Shown in pieces: positions 57,101-64,000 of a stretch of 64,000 bases of DNA. Location of the stretch: assembly GCF_028640845.1 (NCBI RefSeq), contig NC_080542.1:136516346-136580345 (forward strand). Reading direction: 5' to 3'. Each line of letters starts with the position of its first letter. Position 1 is the stretch's first letter. This stretch comes from Ahaetulla prasina (Eukaryota > Chordata > Lepidosauria > Squamata > Colubridae). The notes beneath the pieces are model-generated. The model was not told the origin of the DNA. It did no database searches and saw only the letters and a program-made list of their open reading frames with translations. The position numbers were made by a program, and so were the translations under genes.

Positions 57101-57208
57101 GATGTGTTGGGATCTGGGATAACATTACCTGCTGGCGTTCTGCAGAAATTGGAGAAACTGTAACAGTCCCTTGTCCGAAAATCTTCAGCAAATTTTTCAG
57201 CAAACAAG
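57101..57208 (+). CDS. VIPR2: VIPR2 coding exon 3: hormone-binding domain core
   Basis: It completes codon 53, encodes residues 54-88 and gives the first base of codon 89. [11 protein letters not shown] resembles human CSGVWDNITCW, and [19 protein letters not shown] resembles [19 protein letters not shown]. It supplies Cys54, Cys63 and Cys77 of the conserved disulfides, Asp59 and Trp64 of the framework, and sequon N60-I-T. Acceptor ttttccag|GA; donor AAG|GTATTT, the weakest of the four but phase-correct (phase 1). Reading from the alternative exon 2 donor would hit TAA at 57161-57163. Confidence 0.95.
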
Positions 57209-58039
57209 GTATTTAAAATGTCTTTCTGTAATTTGGACTGACATGTATCTTTGGTTTCTCTGTGTTTTAAATGCTGGAGAGAATGGTTATTTCATTAGGC
57301 GGCATTTAGATTGAAAGGAAAACGTATCTCACAGGTGCCTCTTTTAAGACCACCGTCTCAGCAAGTGGCATACACCTCTACTGTTGCAACTTCAGATACT
57401 GACTATATCAAGAAGTAGTCTTGAGCAAAGTTAAAGACAATGGAAAGTATTTTATGGCCTTGAAGTTTAATGAAAGGAAATTATTTGATCATCTCTTGGT
57501 TTTTGATAAGTTTTTTATTATGAAGATAGGAAGTAGGGGAAGTCTAGCAGAGTATTTGAAAGTCAAATTTATTTTCTTGCATGCTTTAAAAGAATTACAA
57601 GGAGGCCCTCTAACATGCCTCTTATTTTGGGATCAGATCTGTGCTTCCTTTTTGTACCTGTATCAGCCATCCCATCATTTCTTTAATTTAGGAATGGAGG
57701 ATATATTTGCTAACATGGCTGGCTAGGGGACTCTGTGATTTGAAGTCCATATATCTGGAAACTGCCAAGGTTGAAAAGCACTCCCCTAACTGCCAAATGC
57801 AGGCACTGATAAACCTCCACTCCCATGTGGGGCCAGACGAGAAAGTTTGCCTTCCCTGTCCAGGCATGAAGAGCAAGAGGCAGAGAAAAGATCAATCAGG
57901 GTTTCAGGTGGCCATAGATTACCAATATATCTTTGTTGAGAACCATTGGATTGGAATTTGTTAAGTCATCTTTAGGAACAACTCTGATCGATGGAGGAGG
58001 CAAGTAGATTAGGCTGACACATGGGATTGTCCAAAAATC

Positions 58040-58798
58040 TTTTTTTTTAAATTTTGTCACAACAGTATATACAATCATCAACATAAAAATAACTCATCAT
58101 GAGAGAAAAAGTATATATAAATAAAAGTATAAGTAAAAGTATGCATATAATATTTTAATGAAGAGAACAATAGGACAGGAACGGTAGGCACTTTTGTGCT
58201 CTTATAGTCCTCTTAGGAATGGGGTGAGGTCAATAGTAGACAGTTTTTGGTTGAAGATTTTGGGATTTTGAGTAGAGACTATGGAGTCAGGTAGTGAGTT
58301 CCAAGCGTTAACAACTCTGTTACAAAAGTCATATTTTCTGCAATCAAGTCTGAAGCGGTTGACATTAAGTTTGAATCTATTGTTTGCTCTTGTATTGTTG
58401 CGATTGAAGCTGAAGTAGTCTTTTACAGGAAGGATATTACAATAGATGATTCTGTGTGTTAAACACAGGTCTTGTCGGAGTCGGTGGAGTTCTAAGTTTT
58501 CTAAACCCAGAATTTCAAGCCTGGTGGTATAAGGTATTTTGTTGATTTCGGAGGAGCGAAGAACTCTTCTAGTAAAATATTTTTGGACGCATTCAATAGT
58601 ATTAATGTCAGAGATGTGGTATGGGTTCCAGATGGATGAGCTGTATTCAAGAATAGGTCTGGCAAATGTTTTGTATGCTCTGGTTAGTAGTGTAGAGTTT
58701 TTGGAAAAGAAGCTACGTAAAATTAAGTTTACAACTCTTAGAGCTTTTTTTGCTATGTAGTTGCAGTGGGCTTTGGCATTTAGGTCATTTGATATAAA
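58040..58798 (-). mobile_element. L3/CR1-like LINE 3' end
   Basis: The reverse complement holds the segment from ggcccactgcaactacata-like sequence through the C-terminus and 3' UTR. It has the conserved SSIWNPYHISDINTIE-type coding region near 58650-58590 and ends in an A-rich tail at 58040-58050. The frame is broken. It is the best uninterrupted reference for the CR1 insertion at 14238-14960. Confidence 0.85.
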
Positions 58799-59927
58799 AA
58801 CTCTTCCTCAACTTTAGTCCTTCTTCCATGTTTGGACGAGTCTTTTAAAAAATGCATTTTTACCATTCTTGTGTGTCAGACGTGCATTTATCTCTAAATA
58901 GTAATCCGTCACAGGAACTCAAGCCTTTTGAAACTCCTGCCACAGGTCATTCAAAATCACTTTAAATAATAATGTCGAGTAATGAGAGGCTTTTATGGAG
59001 ACAATTTAATTTAAATTATTTTCCCATCCGGCACATTTATAGCCTCAGATTAGTTGTATCTAAAGCTACACATGTCTGCCAAATGATCTTTCAATGTTAA
59101 ACGAATTTTTCTGGTCACCGAGTTTCCTTGAACAGTTGTCATATCCTTAATGACAGACACATCCTCAGAAAATGAAGAAGGAATCAAAGTCTGCCTGTGC
59201 AATAAACCAGACCCGATCATGACAAGCAGGAAAGCTTCGCATGGATGCGATAAGTAATGTAGTATCAAAGGGCTGAGAGTTGAGGAATGTGAGTTTGCAA
59301 AGAAAAACCTACTAGAGTGATCAATTTAGGAATCAATTTTGTTTCCAAATCAACTTACATCAAAACTGAATTATATCCATACAGTTCTGTTGAGTGCAAA
59401 GAAACATTTTTATATAAAGCTTTCCATTTTTTTCCAAAAAATGGCTTATTCCTAGTCTCAATATCTTGTTCTCTCCTGTGGTCAGCTGTTTTACATCCAA
59501 CTCTGACAGTTGGACAGATTTCTTGGATTTTGACATTGTCTTGTCTGGTGAGTTATGCGTTGTAGGTTTGATTACCTAGCTTGGCTTTTTAATAAGCTAC
59601 TCTTTTTTTTGCTGAATCTTGTGACGTGTTGATTATGTGGGAGAAACTTTAACCCACCCAACTATATGTCACTGGGCATTTATATATTTACTGCTCTTTA
59701 TATATTTTTCTGAATAGAGGTACTGTAATTTACTTGAACCAAAGACCAGATTTTAACTGTTTGTGATATTTGCACACAAAAAATAGCAACAGGTGGAATA
59801 GAGATTTAATTTAACTTTGCTTAGATTTTTGTTGAATTAAATATTGTTCATAGCCTCAAATATTTCTTAATTCTGTATATCAAATTAGAATCACAATTCA
59901 CTGGGAACTTCTGTAAAGGCTCTAGAG

Positions 59928-60043
59928 CAGGGGTCTCCAACCTTGGCAACTTTAAGCCTGGTGGACTTCAACTCCCAGAATCCTAGGGAATTCTGGGAGT
60001 TGAAGTCCACCAGGCTTAAAGTTGCCAAGGTTGGAGACCCCTG
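59928..60043. mobile_element. Hairpin hAT-type MITE (GGGGTCTCC family), short perfect form
   Basis: A 116-bp near-perfect palindrome from CAGGGGTCTCCAACCTTGG to CCAAGGTTGGAGACCCCTG, arms meeting at cccagaatcctagggaattc. Flanks CTCTAGAG (59920-59927) and CTTTAGAT (60044-60051) match at 6 of 8. Confidence 0.85.
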
Positions 60044-60307
60044 CTTTAGATGACACTCAAATCTATCAGAAACCTTATACTCTTTTAGGACAATAAATGA
60101 AATGTTAAATTTTGTATGATATATTTGAATACAAAGCAGATCAGTTTTCCCAAAGTATTGTTATTCCAATAGGAAGAACACTTGGAAATACAACACATTA
60201 TCACTTAGCACGGGTCAGAGCTATGCTAATTGTCGATGCTAGTTAGGAGTTCTTAGAGTTGTAGTCTCAATTTATCTGGAATCTATAAGGTTAGAAAAGA
60301 TTATGAT

Positions 60308-60420
60308 GGACCCAGATTGTTGGGGGCAATATGTTGACTCTGTTAACACATTACTTACAGAGGGCTGTAAAGCACTGTGAAGCGGTATATAAGTCTAAGT
60401 GCTATTGCTAAGTGCTATTA
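60308..60420 (+). repeat. tRNA-derived SINE 3' end (GCGGTATATAAG type)
   Basis: ggacccagattgttgggggc, then gaagcggtatataagtctaa, matching the 3' half of the SINE at 47216-47456. Confidence 0.78.
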
Positions 60421-60422
60421 AA

Positions 60423-61039
60423 TCTATATATATAAAAGTGAAAACCACTCAGGCATTAATTACTAAATCTCCAGAATGGTAAGGCCTACAAACTTAAAAT
60501 TTGCCACGTATGTTCCTCTTGGCTTCTAGGTGTTCACTAAGAAAGGATTTTTCGAAATGATCATCAGAGCATTAGTATTTTCTGTATTATGATTAACATA
60601 CTCGGATGCTAAGGAGTTCTACTCCCCCTCCCCACCTCAAAAGAAATCTCTTCCAAATGCAAAACACAAGCAGAGGAGATGACTTTCAGTTTCACTTTCA
60701 CTTTCACAGCAGCAAGCAGCTTTACTACAGAACAGTTGAGCTAAGCCACACCCAGCCACCTTCCTGTCTCCTTGCTCACACAGCAAATACTGTTTGAGTT
60801 TCCAAACATCCCTCAACTCTCTCACACACTGACAGGATACTAGCCAGATAGATACCGATGGATGCTGCAGTCTGGGACATTCTACTCCCCCTCCCCCTCT
60901 GTTCAAATTACCAGTTGCCTTATATTAACACATTCTGATGCTACGAAGTTACATTCTTATTCTACATTAAGTTTCAGGCTGTGTCAATTTATCAAGCCCG
61001 AGCACATAGTTTCGTAGCGAAGCACGGGCATCCAGCTAG
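60423..61039 (+). mobile_element. Non-autonomous Helitron
   Basis: It begins TCTATATATATAAAAGTGAA and ends in CCAGCTAG, and sits between A and T (A|TC...CTAG|T), the Helitron insertion rule. Just inside the 3' end a hairpin is visible: gcccgagc pairs with gcacgggc (one mismatch), with an inner ttcg/cgaa stem. There is no target duplication and no Rep/helicase ORF. The 5' TCTATATATATAAAA form is typical of vertebrate Helitrons. It lies about 125 bp before exon 4. Confidence 0.85.
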
Positions 61040-61163
61040 TAATTAAATAAAAGTAGAAGATCTAAGAAATAATTTTAAGGCTAGACGTTTTGTTTATTTA
61101 TTGGGGGTGGGAATATCTCATATTCATAAAATATATTGCAGTTCTCTTTGTTCATTTTCTTAG

Positions 61164-61258
61164 GAAATATCAGCAAAAACTGTACAAGTAAAGGATGGTC
61201 AGAGATGTTTCCACATTTTTTCATTGCTTGTGGATTGAAAGATATCGAAGACAACCCG
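61164..61258 (+). CDS. VIPR2: VIPR2 coding exon 4: end of the hormone-binding domain
   Basis: It completes codon 89 (Gly) and encodes residues 90-120, NISKNCTSKGWSEMFPHFFI then ACGLKDIEDNP. Human VPAC2 has NISKNCTSDGWSETFPDFVDACGYSDPEDES. It carries Cys95 and Cys111 (the last two conserved cysteines), Gly99-Trp100 of the framework, and sequons N90-I-S and N94-C-T. Acceptor ttcttag|GA; donor CCG|GTAAGA, phase 0, as expected before the exon that starts transmembrane helix 1. That exon is not in the remaining 2.7 kb. Confidence 0.95.
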
Positions 61259-61559
61259 GTAAGAAAAACTCATTGAAAAATACTAAAGAACCATCTTAAT
61301 TTTTATGAGATCTGGTATTTTAATGACGAGAAACAAATACAAACATTAGCTTCTTTAGGGAGATGTTCTGTATTGTCTTTTCCTCCCAAGAAAAGTCAGT
61401 TTTGCAGGTTAGGGTATCAGATTTGGGTTGTAATTCCTTTGCTTCCAAATGATCTTAGCTTTATGGTAGTTAACATAGAGCTTTTACTGTTGTGGAATTG
61501 TTTTTCTCTAGAAGTGGTGCCTTGCCTTATTTTTATTTTTTTTACTGCAGGGCATATTT

Positions 61560-61665
61560 CACAATATTGGCCACTTGAAAATGTGTGAACTTCAACTCCC
61601 AGAATTCTCCAGCGTGCTGATTGGGGAATTCTGGAAATGGAAGTTCATACAACTTCAAGTGGCTA
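61560..61665. repeat. Hairpin hAT-type MITE, eroded
   Basis: gaacttcaactcccagaatt and its inverted partner gaattctggaaatggaagtt flank a short centre. The GGGGTCTCC termini are lost. Confidence 0.6.
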
Positions 61666-63478
61666 AGGCTGAGAAACACAGCTGTAGGGGATTCATTTCT
61701 CATTATAATTTTACCACTTCAGCTTGTAATCATATTCTTTGAAATGATCAGAACAGCTTCAAAAAAAGTTTCCAAAGGCCATCCGGGAGATATCTTCTTT
61801 TGTGAATATTTCAGATTATATGTGCTTTGTATCTGTAACTCTTTTGTTTAATAAATCTTGAGAAAGTGACATTCTGGCAAAAATGTCTGCATGCTTTCTC
61901 TCGTGAGTTTTGACAGCTATGGTAAGAAAATTATTTCTGGTTTTTCTCATCAAGATGTGTCTGTCCATGTGTGAATGTATGTCATGTGTGCATGTCTTGT
62001 ATAAATATGGTGGCTGCCTGCAGGCTTGTTCAGAAGGATTTTTTTTTTTTTAAAATGATTGTTTCAGGAACTTTGTAAATTAAGGAATTTTTAGAAGGCT
62101 AAACAGTTTTAAGTTCTCATGGAAGTGGAATGAGATCATTCTTCCAGATGGTCTTTGTCATTCCATATGGCTGAATACCTCCTATTAACACGTTATGGTC
62201 CCAGTCCAAAATTCCTTCTCAAACAGCAGATCCTACAATTATTAGCCATTTGAGCCTTTGAGGTAATGAGCACAACAATGAGTTAACAGAATCTTCTAAT
62301 CTCTTCTGCCCTCACTTTTGCTCTTGAGAACTAGGGAGGGCTCCTCCTGAGATATTTTATTTTACCATATGCCTTCAGACTCAAATTTTGTTTATCAGAC
62401 CAATCTGGTCTATGGCATTTCCCCTTTTCTCCCAAGATCATTCCCACATACCATTATGGAATGAATGGAGCAAAAAAGAAATTCAGATGCTGAAGGACAT
62501 TGGAGTTTGGCCAATGGCGCATCGGGAATTTTGACAGCATGTCAGAATACAGTTACCAAGGAAATGAAATTTTTGCTTGTTTACAAAATGGATGCCGTGG
62601 AAGCCAGAGCCAAGAACAAAGATCTGTTTATTAGAAGGGAACTTGATGAAGATAATCTCCTCTAATCCCTTAGGATAGAGTCTGTATCTCACCTTGCTTT
62701 TTGTTTTTTTTTTGGGCATGGGAACAAAGAATTTTTATTCTTTGTTCCGTAGAATGTCTACGGAATCCATGTAGAAATATAACAACCCTTAAGTTGAGTG
62801 TTTCTATTTTTAAACTACTACCGTAAACGAATTTTTAGAAATAACCAGGCCACTGTAGGAGTTCACCAGAGGCAAACAAGGTGCAATACCATACTGGTAC
62901 AAACAAGGTTAAATACTATTTTTTTCTTGCATAGTTCTTCTTTAATCTCCGAGATTTTTAAATATCTTTCTGATAAAGGGGTATTAGAAACTCAAACGCT
63001 TGCATGCTGTTTTGTTCAATCTTCTTTCAGATCCTAACTATAATTGTTTGTATCCCAAAGGGCAATAGAAAATTACTTCCTTTTACAACTTTTTATAGCA
63101 TCCTAGAAGTTAGGTTATGGCTGCCTCGTGTAGCTGAAAAGGAAAATATTTAAACAGAAGATATATCAACTATTCCCTAGTAGACTATTGACTGCTGAGA
63201 ATAATATTTAAATGGAAAATATATCAACTATTCTATAATTAAATTTATTATAAGATAAATACTTTTTGGTAGTTCAGTAGAAGAATTCAGTTGTTTTACT
63301 TTTCCAGTAATTAGCATTTCTTCTTCAACCAATAACTTGCCTAAAAATACAATCTTACATTTATATTATGAGTGGATTAGAGAAACTCTGCTCTGTCTGA
63401 CATGTTCACTCCTGGATGGAAAGAGAAATGAAAAAACAAGCAAATCAAAATTGTAGAGGCACTGCTTCTGGACATGTC

Positions 63479-63506
63479 ATTCATTCATTCATTCATTCAT
63501 TCATTC
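63479..63506. repeat. (ATTC)n microsatellite
   Basis: Seven near-perfect units. Confidence 0.95.
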
Positions 63507-63869
63507 TTCATCCACTTTGATTTCTAGAGCTGCCTATTGCAACCAATGACTCTGAGCAACATACATCTAATTATCCTCCCTGGTTTATAGAAATGTATCT
63601 TGCTAAATACTATTTTAGTTATAATTCTTATTTGCTAAATATTCCCCGTTCATTAATTTTTTGAGAACTGACCTATAGTTTTGAATCATCAAGTATATAG
63701 CACATTACAAGGCATTCATGATTTATCTAACATATTCCTGTTATTTGGGACTAAAACTCTAAGAATTCTAAGCCACTATCTCCACTATCCACTATTTGGG
63801 AAGAACTGATCAGTTTCAGTAAACTTAGTGTGATGTAATCATTTGCTTTTTCTACTTAAGGCACCAGGT

Positions 63870-64000
63870 CAGTGGTAGGATTCAAATTTTTTTACTACCG
63901 GTTCTGTGGGTGTGGCTTGGTGGGCGTGGCATGGCTTGGTGGGTATGGCAGGGGAAGGATACTGTAAAATATCCATTCCCTCCCCACACTAGGAGAAGGT
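63870..64000. mobile_element. hAT-type MITE (CAGTGGTGGG family), cut by window end
   Basis: It starts CAGTGGTAGGATTC and continues with ctaccggttctgtgggtgtg and gcaggggaaggatactgtaa as in 28525-28831. The right end lies outside the window. Confidence 0.8.

Larger units (their letters stand above)
57209..61163 (+). other. VIPR2: VIPR2 intron 3 (3,955 bp)
   Basis: It begins GTATTT and ends ttcattttcttag. It holds a reverse L3/CR1-like fragment, a hairpin MITE, SINE ends and a Helitron. The stretches 57209-58039 (with a diverged hairpin-MITE right arm near 57706-57785), 58799-59919 and 60052-60305 show nothing else. Confidence 0.88.
61259..64000 (+). other. VIPR2: VIPR2 intron 4 (partial)
   Basis: It begins GTAAGA. 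I searched it by eye for the transmembrane-1 exon (the ITFYILVKAIYTLGY-type text of the family) and did not find it. Contents: a diverged hairpin-MITE relic near 61560-61665, an (ATTC)n run and a MITE at the right edge. The rest is unremarkable AT-rich sequence. Confidence 0.8.

Noticed and set aside
61259..64000. VIPR2 exon 5 (transmembrane helix 1)
   Set aside because: No frame with the family's TM1 text was found, so it is placed beyond the window.

Overview
The window is animal nuclear DNA, almost certainly from a squamate and most likely a snake. The evidence is the mixture of CR1, L3/CR1-like, L2, Bov-B and L1 LINEs, tRNA-derived SINEs with Bov-B-like tails, many hAT-type MITEs, and LINE 3' ends that run into AATAG (ATTCT) microsatellites, a pattern described in snake genomes. 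No bacterial operon, CRISPR array, RNA gene or recognisable retroviral sequence was seen.

One host gene is supported: the 5' part of VIPR2, the VIP/PACAP receptor VPAC2 (class B GPCR), on the + strand. A CpG-rich promoter region lies at about 22.28-23.25 kb. Coding exon 1 (22893-22946) encodes the signal peptide. Exons 2 (31511-31613), 3 (57101-57208) and 4 (61164-61258) complete the extracellular hormone-binding domain. Splice sites and phases join without a stop into 120 codons. They contain all six core cysteines of the class B ectodomain, the D...W...P...GW framework and three N-glycosylation sequons. The transmembrane exons must lie beyond 64000.

Layout: 1-22.27 kb is 5' flanking or intergenic DNA made of LINE, SINE and MITE copies, several nested, with no credible host gene. 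From 22.9 kb to the end is VIPR2. Intron 1 is 8.6 kb, intron 2 is 25.5 kb, intron 3 is 4.0 kb, and intron 4 runs off the window. Intron 2 holds the densest repeats: a hAT MITE carrying two L2 copies just after exon 2, a Tc1-like transposon invaded by a hAT MITE, an L1 and an L3/CR1 fragment, a Bov-B with its central RT region missing, a SPIN-like hAT element, and two TA-flanked palindromic MITEs. Intron 3 holds a non-autonomous Helitron.

Many insertions keep readable target-site duplications (8 bp for hAT, TA for two palindromic MITEs, 12-17 bp for L1, 11 bp for a SINE), so insertion order can be read directly. I found no new defence or metabolic system. The best leads are an upstream ORF overlapping the VIPR2 start codon, two competing donors at exon 2, the nested transposons, the SPIN-like and Bov-B copies, and a perfect 38-bp inverted repeat. 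All family names come from recalled motifs; no database search was run.
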